NCBI GenBank assembly: GCA_030695025.1
Contig: JAUYTX010000093.1
Span: 1 to 40,840 of the forward strand
Direction: 5' to 3'
Source: Bacteroidales bacterium
GTDB lineage: Bacteria > Bacteroidota > Bacteroidia > Bacteroidales > UBA932
DNA length: 40,840 bases
This document shows, in pieces, positions 8,761 through 19,506 of the stretch. Made by a program: the position numbers and the translations under genes. The notes under the pieces were generated by a model. The model was given only the letters and a program-made list of their open reading frames with translations, ran no database searches and was not told the DNA's origin. Numbering within the stretch: position 1 is the stretch's first letter; each line of letters starts with the position of its first letter.

Positions 8761-10662
8761 ATGTTAAAATCAATACTTTTCAATAAAATCAATTTTTATA
8801 AAATATTTTTAATAATTACTGTTTTAATTGCCTCTGGATGTAAAAAAGAACCAGCTCCTGAATTAACTTTAACGTCAACAAATTTGTCTGTTCTTAATAA
8901 AGCTGGAAGTGAGAAAATTGCATTTACTTGTAACGGAAACTGGACAGTAGCCTCATCTGAAACATGGTTTACTGTTGCTCCGTCATTCGGTAATGGTAAT
9001 GGTGAGATCACAGTCACTTTTTCAGAAAATTCTGCAACAGATGAACGAAATGGGAATATAATCCTTACCACTGGCACTCTAACCAAAACTGTTAGAATTT
9101 CACAGAGCAGAACACTGTTAGATATTGATACTCCCACAATCTCTTTTACTAAAGAGAGCTCTCTTGCCAAGATTAGTATTGTCTCCAACACTAACTGGCA
9201 GATAATTGTTCCTCCCGGCACAACCTGGATTAATATATCTCCTCTGAGCGGATCGCAGAATATGGATGTAAACATATCTGTATTGGCAAATGATGGAGCA
9301 TTAAGAACAGTAGACTTAGCTATTAAATATGCTCAAACTGAGAAAATTGTGTCGGTAAGCCAGCAAAGAGGTAAAAACACTGCACCTGAAGCGCCTAAAT
9401 TAAAATTACCGGCAAACAATAATTTAGATGCTAACCGACTACCAACTTTCCGATGGGCAGCATCAAAAGATCCGGATAATGACGTTGTTGTATACAATTT
9501 GGAATATTCAAAGGGCGGTACAAACTGGACTATTTCTCAATCAATACAGGATACTGTGCTTAATATCTCTGCATATCTTGATGCAAACTCAACATATAGT
9601 TGGAGAGTTCGGGCAACTGATAGTATGGGAGATTTTGCCTATTCTCAAACATACACTTTTAAAACAGGAGTTAAAAAGAGCTATTTTGACGGAGAGTTTA
9701 AGATCGCTCAGGAGAACACCGCAGGTGCACTTCCTTCTGAAATTCTTTTTATTGGAGATGGTTACATTTCTGAAGATTTTGAGGAGGGTGGTAAATTTGA
9801 CAAGGAGGTTGATGAGGGTATTAATTATTTATTCGACACAGAGCCGTATAGATCTTATAAACAATACTTTAAGGTATACAAACAGGCCGGATATTCGAGA
9901 GATCAGGGTGTTACACAGACAGATAAAAATATTACCAAAAACACAAAATACAGTGTGTCTTTCAAAGGTGGCTCTTCAATGGAATCCAACAGTGATGCGG
10001 TTTTTTCAAGCGCTAAGCTGATTCCGGGAGTAGATGATATAAAGTTGAGGGAGCTTCTCATTGTTTTACTTGTAAATGAAAACAGATATGCCGGTACTTG
10101 CTGGACTTGGTCAGACGGAAAAACAATTGCCATAACTCCTGTCAGCAGGAATTCAAACCCAAGTTACCATTATAAAGGTGTGTTGCTGCATGAAGCAGGA
10201 GGCCATGGATTCGGGCGTTTGGCCGATGAATATGTCAGTTCGACAAATGCCGGAAAGACCATTACTGCAGAAGACACACAAAAACTTAAGGATAGATTTA
10301 ATAAAAATCATGCAGCTAACGTCGACCTTACATCAGATACTACTCTAGTCAGATGGAAACATTTTCTCCGAAGAGCAGGATATGACAGGGTAGGAGTTTA
10401 CGAGGGGGCATACTACTATCCATTTGGAGTGTGGAGGCCAGAATTGACAAGTTGTATGATTAACAACATTGCATACTATAATGCAGCATCAAGAGAGGCA
10501 ATTGTCAAAAGAGTACTGGCCAAGGCGGGTGAACCATATTCACTGAATAGTTTTCTTTCCAAAGATATTCTGAAAGAGCCGTCACAGGCAGCAGTGCTTC
10601 AAACAAAGAGTTTCAACCCATTAACTTTTGTACCATTGGCACCACCGGTGTACGTGAAGTAA
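8761..10662 (+). CDS. BACON-domain lipoprotein with M64 metallopeptidase domain (copy 2)
   Basis: This 633-residue protein has the same architecture as the gene 43 bp upstream. It has a lipoprotein signal (LIASGC, Cys27), two BACON-type domains at about 36-115 and 120-205, a fibronectin-like domain at about 210-303, and an M64 domain to the end. The zinc motif is again HEAGGHGFGRLADEY, with the first His at residue 477. Both copies share a near-identical C-terminal tail (NPLTFVPLAPPV), while their first 30 residues differ completely, which points to an old tandem duplication. Residues KKE right after the lipidated Cys resemble the charged surface-export signals of Bacteroidota lipoproteins. 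The catalytic half is more alike between copies than the BACON half, so they may cut similar substrates but bind different ligands; this is inference. Confidence 0.85.
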   Translation: MLKSILFNKINFYKIFLIITVLIASGCKKEPAPELTLTSTNLSVLNKAGSEKIAFTCNGNWTVASSETWFTVAPSFGNGNGEITVTFSENSATDERNGNIILTTGTLTKTVRISQSRTLLDIDTPTISFTKESSLAKISIVSNTNWQIIVPPGTTWINISPLSGSQNMDVNISVLANDGALRTVDLAIKYAQTEKIVSVSQQRGKNTAPEAPKLKLPANNNLDANRLPTFRWAASKDPDNDVVVYNLEYSKGGTNWTISQSIQDTVLNISAYLDANSTYSWRVRATDSMGDFAYSQTYTFKTGVKKSYFDGEFKIAQENTAGALPSEILFIGDGYISEDFEEGGKFDKEVDEGINYLFDTEPYRSYKQYFKVYKQAGYSRDQGVTQTDKNITKNTKYSVSFKGGSSMESNSDAVFSSAKLIPGVDDIKLRELLIVLLVNENRYAGTCWTWSDGKTIAITPVSRNSNPSYHYKGVLLHEAGGHGFGRLADEYVSSTNAGKTITAEDTQKLKDRFNKNHAANVDLTSDTTLVRWKHFLRRAGYDRVGVYEGAYYYPFGVWRPELTSCMINNIAYYNAASREAIVKRVLAKAGEPYSLNSFLSKDILKEPSQAAVLQTKSFNPLTFVPLAPPVYVK

Positions 10663-10803
10663 TTCTCCGCGCCAGTTTTGGACAACTGTTTGTTTATGAG
10701 TGTTTTGCAAATGAGACTTTTTTTGAAATCTAAGTCATTTTTGCCATAGTCTGTTTTGTAAGTGTCTGTTGGATAAGTGTATGTCCAAAAGTGGCGCGGA
10801 GAA
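10663..10803. repeat. 141-bp MITE-like element with 22-bp terminal inverted repeats
   Basis: The left end at 10663-10684 begins TTCTCCGCGCCAGTTTTGG. The right end at 10782-10803 is its reverse complement with one mismatch in 22. Inside, a second interrupted stem pairs GCAAA 10707-10711 with TTTGC 10740-10744, and GACTT 10715-10719 with AAGTC 10732-10736. There is no ORF. The element starts immediately after the TAA of the second M64 gene. No convincing target-site duplication is visible; the flanks are GTAA and AAAA. It could be a miniature transposon, a REP/ERIC-like structural repeat, or a large 3' RNA hairpin. Confidence 0.65.
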
Positions 10804-10804
10804 A

Positions 10805-10832
10805 AAAAGCCTGCTTATAGAAGCAGGCTTTT
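10805..10832. terminator. Bidirectional terminator between the M64 gene and rpoC
   Basis: A perfect 12-bp stem pairs AAAAGCCTGCTT at 10805-10816 with AAGCAGGCTTTT at 10821-10832, with loop ATAG. A-runs on one side and T-runs on the other make it work on both strands. It sits between convergent genes and ends both transcripts. Confidence 0.9.
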
Positions 10833-10870
10833 TTAAATATTTAACTGTTTATATTACAAACAGATTACGA

Positions 10871-13800
10871 TTACTCCTCTTTTTTGCTCTTGAAAACTCT
10901 TTGATAATCATCTTTTGATGTTACAATTATCTTTTCGAACTCTCTTGTACCGGTTCCGGCAGGGATAAGGTGTCCGCAGATCACATTCTCTTTAAGACCC
11001 TCAAGAGTGTCAGTTTTGCCGAATGTAGCTGCTTCGCTAAGTACCTTGGTTGTCTCCTGGAACGATGCGGCCGACATAAAGCTGTTGGTACGCAATGCTG
11101 CTCTGGTTATACCCTGAAGTATCTGGTTTGAAGTGGCAGGAACGGCATCACGTGCCTCAACTGTCTTAAGATCTCTTCTCTTAAGAGTAGAGTTCTCTTC
11201 ACGCAGTCTTCTTACCGTGATAATCATACCTGCTTTAAGTTCTAGTGAATCACCAGCATCAAGAATAACTTTTTTATCATAAATGTTATCATTCTCCAGC
11301 ATAAATTCCCATCTGTCAACAAGTTGTTCCGGAAGGAATCTGGTGTCGCCCGGATCTACGATCTCAAGCTTACGCATCATCTGTCTTACAATAATCTCAA
11401 AGTGCTTGTCATTGATCTTCACACCCTGCATTCTGTAAACCTCCTGAACCTCGTTTACGATGTACTCCTGAACCTTTGTCGGGCCTTGAATAGCGAGTAT
11501 ATCGGTAGGTGAAATAGCTCCTTCTGATAGCGCCATACCTGCTCTTATGTAGTCATTCTCCTGAACAAGTATCTGTTTTGAAAGTGGAACAAGATAGCGT
11601 TTCTCTTCACCGGTCTTAGATTTGATGATAATCTCGCGATTTCCCCTTTTGATTTTACCCATTAAAACCTCACCGTTAATTTCTGAAACAACAGCAGGGT
11701 TTGAAGGATTTCTCGCTTCAAAAAGTTCGGTTACCCTTGGAAGACCTCCCGTGATGTCACCGGATTTACCGATTGCTCTTGGGATTTTTACCAGGATATC
11801 ACCCGATTTAACCTTTTTACCGTTTTCAACCATGATGTGGGCTCCAACCGGCAGGTTATATTGCCTTAGTTCAAGCTTGTTTTCATCAAGAATACGGATA
11901 GTAGGGTTCTTTGATTTATCACGTGATTCAATAACAACCTTCTCTTTGTGAAGTGAATACTCGTCAGCTGCCTCTTCGCGGAATGTAACACCTTCGATAA
12001 GGTTGTCAAATACAATCTTACCACCGGTTTCAGCAATTGTGATAGCGTTGTAAGCATCCCATTCGCAAATCTTGTCACCTTTTTTAACAGTATCGTTATT
12101 TTTGAAATAGAGAGTTGCGCCGTAAGGAACGTTGTGAGTAGAAAGTACGATACCGGTATTGATATCTACTATTTTCATCTCAGCTGTACGTCCAATTACA
12201 ATTTCCGATTTCTCTCCATTCTCAAACTCTTTGAGTAGTGTTCTTAGCTCTTCAAACTCTATCTTACCATCATATCTTGCAACGATTTCATTTTCAGAAG
12301 CAATGTTTGATGCTGTACCTCCGACGTGAAATGTACGCAGAGTAAGCTGAGTACCTGGTTCACCGATAGACTGAGCAGCAATTACACCAACAACCTCTCC
12401 AATTTCAACCATTCTGCCGTTAGCAAGGTTTCTTCCGTAGCATTTGCTGCAGACACCCTTCTTGGATTCACAGGTTAAAACCGAACGAATCTCAACATGT
12501 TCAATTGGCAATGATTCAATAAGAGTTGCAATCTCTTCGGTAATCTCCTCACCTGTATCGATGATTTTCTCTCCGGTAAGTGGATTGTAAATATCGTGAA
12601 CGGTAGTTCTACCAAGAATTCTGTCATACAGTGATTCAACGATTTCGTCTTTATTCTTGATTGCTGTTGCAACAAGACCTCTTAATGTTCCGCAATCGTC
12701 TTCGTTTATGATAACGTCATGCGACACATCCACAAGCCTTCTTGTAAGGTAACCGGCATCTGCTGTTTTAAGAGCGGTGTCGGCCAGACCCTTTCTTGCA
12801 CCGTGTGTAGAGATAAAGTACTCAAGAACTGATAGTCCCTCTTTAAAGTTTGAAAGAATCGGGTTCTCGATAATCTCAGCTGAACTTGCTCCTGATTTCT
12901 GAGGTTTTGCCATCAGACCCCTCATTCCTGAGAGCTGACGAATCTGTTCCTTTGAACCCCTTGCACCAGAGTGAAGCATCATGTAAACAGGATTGAAACC
13001 ATCTCTGTCTGTTGCTATCCTCTTCTCAACAATATTTGTAAGTTTAGAGTTGGTTGATGTCCAAATGTCAATAATTTGGTTATACCTCTCGTTGTTGGTT
13101 ATAAGACCATTATTGTATGAGAACATAATATTCTCAACCTGCTTGTAACCATCTTCGATAAGGCTTACCTTCTCTTCCGGAATAATCACATCTTCAAGGT
13201 TGAACGAAAGTCCGCCCTTGTATGCCATCTGGAATCCAATCTCTTTGATATCATCTAGGAATTTGGCAGTTTTGGCAACTCCTGCAACCTTGAGAACGTT
13301 ACCGATAATGTCTCTTAAAGACTTCTTGGTAAGGATCTCATTGATGTAACCAACTTCCGGAGGAACAACCTGATTAAACAGAATTCTACCTACAGTAGTC
13401 TTTACTAGTGAGAAGCCCTTTGAGTGATCTGTAAAGTCATTTGGCAATCTTACTTCAATTTCTGCATGAAGAGCAGCTCTTCCCTCATTGTATCCAATAA
13501 TTACCTCTTCAGGACCATAGAATTTAATTCCATGACCTTTAGCCTGGTGACGAGCTTTAGTAATATAATAAAGTCCAAGTACCATGTCCTGAGACGGAAC
13601 GGTAATAGGAGCTCCGTTGGCCGGGTTAAGAATGTTGTGAGAACCCAGCATTAAAAGCTGTGCTTCAAGAATTGCAGCGTTTCCTAACGGAAGGTGAACA
13701 GCCATCTGGTCACCGTCAAAGTCAGCGTTGAATGCTGTACATGAGAGCGGGTGCAGCTGGATAGCTTTGCCTTCGATAAGTTTTGGCTGGAATGCCTGAA

Positions 13801-15136
13801 TACCAAGACGGTGAAGGGTAGGGGCACGGTTTAGCATAACCGGGTGTCCCTTCATAACATTTTCGAGAATATCCCAAATAACAGGATCTTTTCTGTCAAC
13901 TATTTTTTTAGCAGACTTAACAGTCTTCACTATTCCTCTTTCAATAAGCTTGCGGATAACAAACGGCTTGAAGAGTTCTGCTGCCATATCTTTAGGAATA
14001 CCACATTCGTGCATCTTAAGCTCAGGACCAACGACAATCACCGAACGGGCAGAGTAGTCAACCCTCTTACCCAAAAGGTTTTGACGGAAACGACCCTGTT
14101 TTCCTTTAAGACTGTCTGATAGTGACTTAAGTGTGCGGTTTGCCTCGGTTTTAACGGCGTTTGACTTTCTTGAGTTATCAAACAGAGAGTCAACTGCCTC
14201 TTGTAGCATACGCTTCTCATTTCTTAGAATCACCTCAGGAGCCTTAATTTCAATAAGTCTCTTTAGACGGTTGTTTCTAATAATTACCCTGCGGTACAAG
14301 TCGTTAAGGTCTGATGTTGCAAACCTTCCACCATCAAGAGGAACCAAAGGGCGCAACTCCGGTGGAATAACCGGAACTACCTTAAGGATCATCCATTCAG
14401 GTTTATTAATCGCTTTAGATTCACGGAATGCCTCAACAACACTTAGTCTTTTGAGAGCCTCTGCCTTTCTCTGCTGAGAGGTTTCGGTCTCTGTCTTGTG
14501 TCTGAGGTCGTATGAAAGCTGGTCAAGATCAATCCTGCTCAGCATTTTATAAATCGCTTCGGCACCCATTCCGGCAATAAACTTATTAGGATCATTGTCG
14601 TCAAGCATTTGGTTTTCTCTTGGGAGAGAATCCAGAATATTTAAATATTCATCCTCTGTCAGGAAGTCGTGCTCTTTTACTCCGTCTACGGCTTTAGAGC
14701 CGGCCTGAATAACAATATATCTTTCATAATATACAATTGCTTCAAGTTTTTTAGATGGAATACCTAACAGATAACCTATCTTGTTTGGTGTGCTGCGGAA
14801 ATACCAGATATGAGCCACAGGTACCGTGAGTGAGATGTGTCCCATTCTCTCTCTTCTTACCTTTTTCTCTGTCACCTCTACGCCGCAACGGTCGCATATA
14901 ATGCCTCTGTAGCGGATTCTTTTATACTTACCGCAATGACATTCATAATCCTTGTAAGGACCAAAGATCCTTTCGCAGAAGAGTCCGTCTCTTTCCGGTT
15001 TGTATGTTCTGTAGTTAACAGTTTCTGGCTTTAGTACTTCGCCGGAAGATCTCTCGAGGATCTCTTCGGGTGAGGCCAGACTTATGGTAATCTGATTGAA
15101 ATTACTTTTTACCTTTATCTCTTTCTTTAAAGACAT
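10871..15136 (-). CDS. rpoC: RNA polymerase subunit beta'
   Basis: The largest catalytic subunit of RNA polymerase, about 1421 residues and normal for Bacteroidota. The N-terminal zinc-binding site ([20 protein letters not shown]), the active-site Mg-binding motif NADFDGDQM, and the second zinc cluster ([13 protein letters not shown]) are all present. I chose the ATG at 15136 ([13 protein letters not shown]), because it aligns with the usual N-terminus of the family. An upstream in-frame ATG at 15151 would add only five residues. It lies 24-39 bp after rpoB in the same operon and ends at the bidirectional hairpin. No disruption is seen in this gene. Confidence 0.97.
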   Translation of the reverse strand: MSLKKEIKVKSNFNQITISLASPEEILERSSGEVLKPETVNYRTYKPERDGLFCERIFGPYKDYECHCGKYKRIRYRGIICDRCGVEVTEKKVRRERMGHISLTVPVAHIWYFRSTPNKIGYLLGIPSKKLEAIVYYERYIVIQAGSKAVDGVKEHDFLTEDEYLNILDSLPRENQMLDDNDPNKFIAGMGAEAIYKMLSRIDLDQLSYDLRHKTETETSQQRKAEALKRLSVVEAFRESKAINKPEWMILKVVPVIPPELRPLVPLDGGRFATSDLNDLYRRVIIRNNRLKRLIEIKAPEVILRNEKRMLQEAVDSLFDNSRKSNAVKTEANRTLKSLSDSLKGKQGRFRQNLLGKRVDYSARSVIVVGPELKMHECGIPKDMAAELFKPFVIRKLIERGIVKTVKSAKKIVDRKDPVIWDILENVMKGHPVMLNRAPTLHRLGIQAFQPKLIEGKAIQLHPLSCTAFNADFDGDQMAVHLPLGNAAILEAQLLMLGSHNILNPANGAPITVPSQDMVLGLYYITKARHQAKGHGIKFYGPEEVIIGYNEGRAALHAEIEVRLPNDFTDHSKGFSLVKTTVGRILFNQVVPPEVGYINEILTKKSLRDIIGNVLKVAGVAKTAKFLDDIKEIGFQMAYKGGLSFNLEDVIIPEEKVSLIEDGYKQVENIMFSYNNGLITNNERYNQIIDIWTSTNSKLTNIVEKRIATDRDGFNPVYMMLHSGARGSKEQIRQLSGMRGLMAKPQKSGASSAEIIENPILSNFKEGLSVLEYFISTHGARKGLADTALKTADAGYLTRRLVDVSHDVIINEDDCGTLRGLVATAIKNKDEIVESLYDRILGRTTVHDIYNPLTGEKIIDTGEEITEEIATLIESLPIEHVEIRSVLTCESKKGVCSKCYGRNLANGRMVEIGEVVGVIAAQSIGEPGTQLTLRTFHVGGTASNIASENEIVARYDGKIEFEELRTLLKEFENGEKSEIVIGRTAEMKIVDINTGIVLSTHNVPYGATLYFKNNDTVKKGDKICEWDAYNAITIAETGGKIVFDNLIEGVTFREEAADEYSLHKEKVVIESRDKSKNPTIRILDENKLELRQYNLPVGAHIMVENGKKVKSGDILVKIPRAIGKSGDITGGLPRVTELFEARNPSNPAVVSEINGEVLMGKIKRGNREIIIKSKTGEEKRYLVPLSKQILVQENDYIRAGMALSEGAISPTDILAIQGPTKVQEYIVNEVQEVYRMQGVKINDKHFEIIVRQMMRKLEIVDPGDTRFLPEQLVDRWEFMLENDNIYDKKVILDAGDSLELKAGMIITVRRLREENSTLKRRDLKTVEARDAVPATSNQILQGITRAALRTNSFMSAASFQETTKVLSEAATFGKTDTLEGLKENVICGHLIPAGTGTREFEKIIVTSKDDYQRVFKSKKEE

Positions 15137-15175
15137 ATTATTCTGTTTCAAAGATTTGCAAATACTATTATCAAA

Positions 15176-17311
15176 TTACTCCAGGTTTATGCTGAGTCCA
15201 AGACCACGAAGTTCGTGAAGCAACACATTAAGAGATTCTGGGATGCCGGGCTGCGGCATTGGATCTCCTTTAACGATTGCTTCGTAGGCACGGGATCTTC
15301 CAACTACATCATCTGATTTAATCGTTAGAATCTCCTGAAGAATATTGGCAGCACCAAATGCCTCAAGTGCCCAAACCTCCATCTCACCAAATCTCTGTCC
15401 TCCAAACTGAGCTTTACCTCCCAGAGGCTGTTGGGTTATAAGTGAGTAAGGTCCTATAGAACGGGCGTGCATCTTGTCATCAACCATGTGACCGAGTTTT
15501 AGCATATATATTATGCCAACTGTAGCCGGTTGATCAAACTGGTCACCAGTTCCGCCGTCACGAAGATATGTTTTACCATATTTTGGAATTCCGGCGTTAT
15601 CGGTATACTGACAAATTTCATCAAGGGTGGCTCCGTCAAAGATTGGAGTACTAAAGCGCTGTCCAAGCTCTTTACCTGCCCATCCGAGAACTGTTTCATA
15701 AATCTGACCAAGGTTCATACGAGATGGCACACCAAGAGGATTCAATACAATATCTACTATTGAACCATCTTCAAGGAATGGCATATCCTCGTCTCTTACA
15801 ACTTTGGCAACAATACCTTTGTTACCGTGACGACCCGCCATTTTGTCTCCAACTCTAATCTTACGCTTCTTGGCAATGTAAACCTTAGCAAGCTGCATTA
15901 TGCCAGTTGGTAGTTCATCACCGATTGTCAGATTATATTTTATTCTCTTAAGTTCTGCATCGAACTCCTTATGAGCAATTAGATAATTGTTAATAAGCAG
16001 TTTAATCAGGTTGTTAGTGCTCTTGTCTGTTGTCCATTTGGTAGGATTGATGTTTTCATAATCAATCTTATCCAGAACTTCATATTTAAAATCAATTCCT
16101 TTTTCAACGATAACAACACCATAAAGGTCAGATACTCCCTGAGAAACTTTATTTGTCAAAAGTGCAAAGAGTCTTTCCAGGAAGTTAAGTCTAAGCTGAC
16201 TTGCTTTTCTGGCAAAATTCTCTTCGGCATGTTGAATCTGGTTTTTTGAAACAGATTTACCTTTCTTGGAGTTCTCCTTGGCAACTCTCGAGAACAATCT
16301 TTTATCAATGATTGTTCCTCTTAGTGAAGGAGATGCTTTAAGCGAGGCATCTTTTACATCGCCTGCCTTATCACCGAAGATTGCTCTTAAAAGCTTCTCT
16401 TCAGGAGAAGGGTCGCTCTCTCCTTTAGGAGTGATTTTACCAATCAGAATGTCACCTGGTTCGATATTGGCGCCAATTCTTATGATACCATTCTCATCGA
16501 GATCTTTGGTGGCCTCTTCACTTACGTTAGGAATATCAGCAGTTAGCTCTTCCATTCCTCTCTTGGTGTCGCGAACCTCCATAGTGTATTCATCAACGTG
16601 AATTGTTGTAAATACATCTTCTCTCAGGAGTCTCTCAGAAATAACAATGGCATCCTCAAAGTTATAGCCTTTCCAAGGCATAAATGCAACCTTAAGGTTC
16701 CTCCCCAATGCCAGTTCACCCTTCTCTGTGCCATAACCTTCAGTAAGAATCTTACCTTCGGTAACCTTTTCACCCTTTCTTACGATTGGGTTAAGCGTGA
16801 TTGATGTATTCTGGTTGGTTTTTCTGTATAGTGGTAATTTATAGACAGTAATTTCAGGATCAAAGCTTACAAAACGCTCATTTTCGGTCATCTCATATTT
16901 AATATGAATCTCCCTGGCGTCAACATAAACAACTTCACCCTTACCTCTTGCAGTTATCTGTGTTCTTGAATCATGAACTACAGGGCCTTCAAGACCGGTA
17001 CCCACAATCGGAGCCTCAGGTCTGACAAGCGGAACTGCCTGGCGCATCATATTTGAACCCATCAAAGCACGGTTAGCATCATCATGCTCAAGGAACGGAA
17101 TCAGCGAAGCCGCGATAGAAGCAATTTGATTAGGGGCAACATCCACAAGGTGGACGTCTTCCTTGCCTACTACCGGATAGTCTGCTTCGAAACGACACTT
17201 GATCCTTTCGTCAGTCATCATACCGTTTTCGTCAATATGAACGTTTGCCTGAGCAACCATCTTCTCCTCTTCCTCCTCTGCACTCATGTAAACGATGCCC
17301 TTAAGGGTCAT
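15176..17311 (-). CDS. rpoB: RpoB C-terminal part (711 codons, after the TGA)
   Basis: The first ATG after the TGA ([17 protein letters not shown]) lies 15 codons downstream, but conserved RpoB residues already resume directly after the TGA. This piece holds the catalytic lysine region and the flap ([34 protein letters not shown]), the [12 protein letters not shown] motif, and the C-terminal clamp ([20 protein letters not shown]). Reinitiation here to give a two-piece beta subunit is possible in principle, but nothing in the sequence supports a dedicated start site. Confidence 0.85.
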   Translation of the reverse strand: MTLKGIVYMSAEEEEEKMVAQANVHIDENGMMTDERIKCRFEADYPVVGKEDVHLVDVAPNQIASIAASLIPFLEHDDANRALMGSNMMRQAVPLVRPEAPIVGTGLEGPVVHDSRTQITARGKGEVVYVDAREIHIKYEMTENERFVSFDPEITVYKLPLYRKTNQNTSITLNPIVRKGEKVTEGKILTEGYGTEKGELALGRNLKVAFMPWKGYNFEDAIVISERLLREDVFTTIHVDEYTMEVRDTKRGMEELTADIPNVSEEATKDLDENGIIRIGANIEPGDILIGKITPKGESDPSPEEKLLRAIFGDKAGDVKDASLKASPSLRGTIIDKRLFSRVAKENSKKGKSVSKNQIQHAEENFARKASQLRLNFLERLFALLTNKVSQGVSDLYGVVIVEKGIDFKYEVLDKIDYENINPTKWTTDKSTNNLIKLLINNYLIAHKEFDAELKRIKYNLTIGDELPTGIMQLAKVYIAKKRKIRVGDKMAGRHGNKGIVAKVVRDEDMPFLEDGSIVDIVLNPLGVPSRMNLGQIYETVLGWAGKELGQRFSTPIFDGATLDEICQYTDNAGIPKYGKTYLRDGGTGDQFDQPATVGIIYMLKLGHMVDDKMHARSIGPYSLITQQPLGGKAQFGGQRFGEMEVWALEAFGAANILQEILTIKSDDVVGRSRAYEAIVKGDPMPQPGIPESLNVLLHELRGLGLSINLE

Positions 17312-17356
17312 ATCAACTTTACCCTCTTCTACCTTTCTGTAAGGAGTTTCGATAAA

Positions 17357-18994
17357 TCAAAGTTCATTAATACTTGCATCTACGCAAAGTGATGAAATCA
17401 GACCGATGTTTGGACCCTCAGGTGTCTCAATTGGGCATAGACGGCCATAGTGAGTGTAGTGAACGTCACGTACCTCAAAACCTGCTCTGTCTCGTGAAAG
17501 ACCTCCGGGACCCAGTGCCGAAAGACGACGTTTGTGAGTCATCTCTGCCAAAGGATTTGTCTGATCCATGAATTGAGAAAGCTGGCTTGTTCCGAAAAAT
17601 GAATTAATTACCGAAGATAGAGTCTTGGCATTAATCAGGTCAATTGGGGTAAATACCTCATTATCCCTTACATTCATTCTTTCACGAATGGTTCTTGCCA
17701 TTCTTGACAATCCAACACTGAATTGATTTGCAAGCTGCTCTCCAACTGTTCTGATACGACGATTGCTAAGGTGGTCAATATCGTCAACGATTGCCTTAGA
17801 GTTTATAAGCTGAATAAGATAACGAATGATTTCGATAATATCCTGCTTTGTAAGAACTCTGGTTTCGTCAGCAATATTTAGATTAAGCTTGTGATTAAGC
17901 CTGTATCTTCCAACCTCTCCAAGGTCATATCTCTTGTCTGAGAAGAAGAGTTTGTCAATCACATCCCTTGCTGTTGCCTCATCTGGTGGTTCAGAGTTAC
18001 GAAGCTGGCGGTAAGTGTAAAAGACAGCCTCTTTTTCGGAGTTACACTGGTCTTTTTGTAATGTATTATGTATGATAGCGAAGTCATTGAAGTTTGCATC
18101 TTCTTTGTGAACAAGTATCGTACTTACCTCTGATTCCAGAATAAGGTCAATATGATGTTCTTCGATGATGGTCTCCCTGTCAATAACTATTTCGTTTCTT
18201 TCAATGTACACAACCTCTCCTGTGTCCTCATCAACGAAATCTTCATTCCATGTTTTGAGAACTCTGGCGGCAAGTTTATTGCCAACACATTTTTTGAGGC
18301 TGCTTTTGTTGACCTTGATCTCATTTGCAAGGCCGAATATATCAAGGATGTCCTTATCACTCTCATATCCAATTGCTCTTAGGAGAGTGGTAACAGGTAA
18401 CTTTTTCTTTCTGTCGATGTATGCATACATTACATTGTTAATGTCTGTTGCAAACTCGATCCAGGACCCTTTGAAAGGGATTATTCTGGCAGAATATAGT
18501 TTTGTTCCGTTTGCGTGCAGACTCTGGCCGAAAAATACTCCCGGAGAGCGGTGCAACTGAGAAACAACAATTCTTTCAGAACCGTTTATTACAAATGTAC
18601 CTCTGGGTGTCATATAAGGAATTGTTCCCAGATATACATCCTGTATAACTGTGTCAAAATCCTCATGTTCAGGGTCTGTGCAATAAAGTTTTAATTTTGC
18701 TTTGAGAGGAACGCTATATGTTAAACCTCTGTCAAGACACTCCTCGATAGTGTAACGAGGTGGGTCGATAAAGTAGTCTATGAATTCAAGGACAAAATTA
18801 TTACGGGTGTCCGTAATTGGGAATATTTCCTGGAAAACCTTGTAAAGTCCTTCGTTTTCACGATTTTCTGGTGTCGTCTCAAGCTGGAAGAAGTCTTTGA
18901 AAGACTTCAGCTGTACCTCTAAAAAATCCGGGTAATCAAGAAGGGATTTAGAAGTAGCGAATGTAATTCGCTGATTTATTGTTTTTTGCGACAT
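17357..18994 (-). CDS. rpoB: RpoB N-terminal part (545 codons, up to the TGA)
   Basis: It starts at [16 protein letters not shown], the normal RpoB start, and carries the protrusion and lobe regions plus the complete rifampicin-binding region at about 470-498 ([20 protein letters not shown], then RLSALGPGG). The drug-contact positions have wild-type residues: Asp477, His487 and Ser492. The frame ends at the TGA just after the [14 protein letters not shown] motif. On its own this piece lacks the downstream half of the catalytic core and could not form a normal beta subunit. Confidence 0.9.
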   Translation of the reverse strand: MSQKTINQRITFATSKSLLDYPDFLEVQLKSFKDFFQLETTPENRENEGLYKVFQEIFPITDTRNNFVLEFIDYFIDPPRYTIEECLDRGLTYSVPLKAKLKLYCTDPEHEDFDTVIQDVYLGTIPYMTPRGTFVINGSERIVVSQLHRSPGVFFGQSLHANGTKLYSARIIPFKGSWIEFATDINNVMYAYIDRKKKLPVTTLLRAIGYESDKDILDIFGLANEIKVNKSSLKKCVGNKLAARVLKTWNEDFVDEDTGEVVYIERNEIVIDRETIIEEHHIDLILESEVSTILVHKEDANFNDFAIIHNTLQKDQCNSEKEAVFYTYRQLRNSEPPDEATARDVIDKLFFSDKRYDLGEVGRYRLNHKLNLNIADETRVLTKQDIIEIIRYLIQLINSKAIVDDIDHLSNRRIRTVGEQLANQFSVGLSRMARTIRERMNVRDNEVFTPIDLINAKTLSSVINSFFGTSQLSQFMDQTNPLAEMTHKRRLSALGPGGLSRDRAGFEVRDVHYTHYGRLCPIETPEGPNIGLISSLCVDASINEL

Positions 18995-19032
18995 TGTATT
19001 CGGGTTAGTTGAAAATATATTAAAATAACGAC

Positions 19033-19067
19033 AAAAAGGTTTAGAGCCTTTTAATGACTCTAAACCT
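19033..19067 (-). terminator. Attenuator-like hairpin between rplL and rpoB
   Basis: On the minus strand a perfect 10-bp stem, AGGTTTAGAG with CTCTAAACCT (19058-19067 and 19037-19046), encloses an 11-nt loop. It is followed by TTTTT (counting one stem base), then GTCG. It lies in the 104-bp rplL-rpoB gap, where partial termination is known in other bacteria to lower rpoBC relative to ribosomal-protein mRNA. Partial termination here is inference. Confidence 0.7.
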
Positions 19068-19098
19068 GATGGTGTTCCCCGATCAACGGGTTGTGGAG

Positions 19099-19473
19099 TT
19101 ATTTAATTTCAACTTCTCCGCCCGCCTCTTCTATTTGCGATTTAACTTGTTCTGCTTCTGCTTTTGAAACTTTTTCCTTGATAGCTTTAGGAGCAGCGTC
19201 TACTAGATCTTTAGCCTCTTTAAGACCAAGACCTGTAAGCTCTTTAACAACTTTTACTATCTGGAGTTTAGCTTGTCCGGCTGATATAAGAACTACATCA
19301 AACTGAGTTTGCTCAACTTCTGCAGCTGCACCGGCAGCGGCAGGAGCAGCAACTGCTACAGCAGCAGCAGCTGGTTCGATTCCATATTCGTCTTTAAGAA
19401 TTTTTGCTAATTCTTGTACCTCTTTAACAGACAGGTTTACTAATTCTTCTGCAAATTTTTTGATATCTGCCAT
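19099..19473 (-). CDS. rplL: Ribosomal protein bL12 (L7/L12)
   Basis: This 124-residue stalk protein recruits translation GTPases. It has the N-terminal dimerization helix ([20 protein letters not shown]), an Ala-rich hinge at about 35-52, and the C-terminal domain ending [20 protein letters not shown] and beyond. Length and motifs are normal. It lies 33 bp after rplJ and before the attenuator-like hairpin. Confidence 0.97.
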   Translation of the reverse strand: MADIKKFAEELVNLSVKEVQELAKILKDEYGIEPAAAAVAVAAPAAAGAAAEVEQTQFDVVLISAGQAKLQIVKVVKELTGLGLKEAKDLVDAAPKAIKEKVSKAEAEQVKSQIEEAGGEVEIK

Positions 19474-19506
19474 GATTATATTTGTTTTTAAAATGATTAA
19501 TTTCTG

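Larger units (their letters stand above)
15176..18994 (-). pseudogene. rpoB: RNA polymerase subunit beta, interrupted by one in-frame TGA
   Basis: Read as one frame, this is 1272 codons, the length expected for Bacteroidota RpoB, with a single TGA at codon 546 (17357-17359). Both flanks stay in the same frame: [15 protein letters not shown], then TGA, then [12 protein letters not shown]. The expected residue at the TGA is Gly, which needs only one base change from GGA. There is no frameshift, and the downstream sequence stays fully conserved (for example [17 protein letters not shown] near the C-terminus). RpoB is essential and no second copy is in the window. A sequencing or assembly error, or a strain-level variant in a metagenome, is therefore more likely than true loss. 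The two halves are listed separately below. Confidence 0.75.

Noticed and set aside
17357-17359. TGA decoded as glycine genome-wide (as in SR1/Gracilibacteria) or as selenocysteine
   Set aside because: TGA is used as a normal stop in at least two genes of the window, the organism is Bacteroidota, and only one in-frame TGA occurs. Selenocysteine would not be expected at a Gly position of RpoB, and I noticed no SECIS-like hairpin directly downstream.
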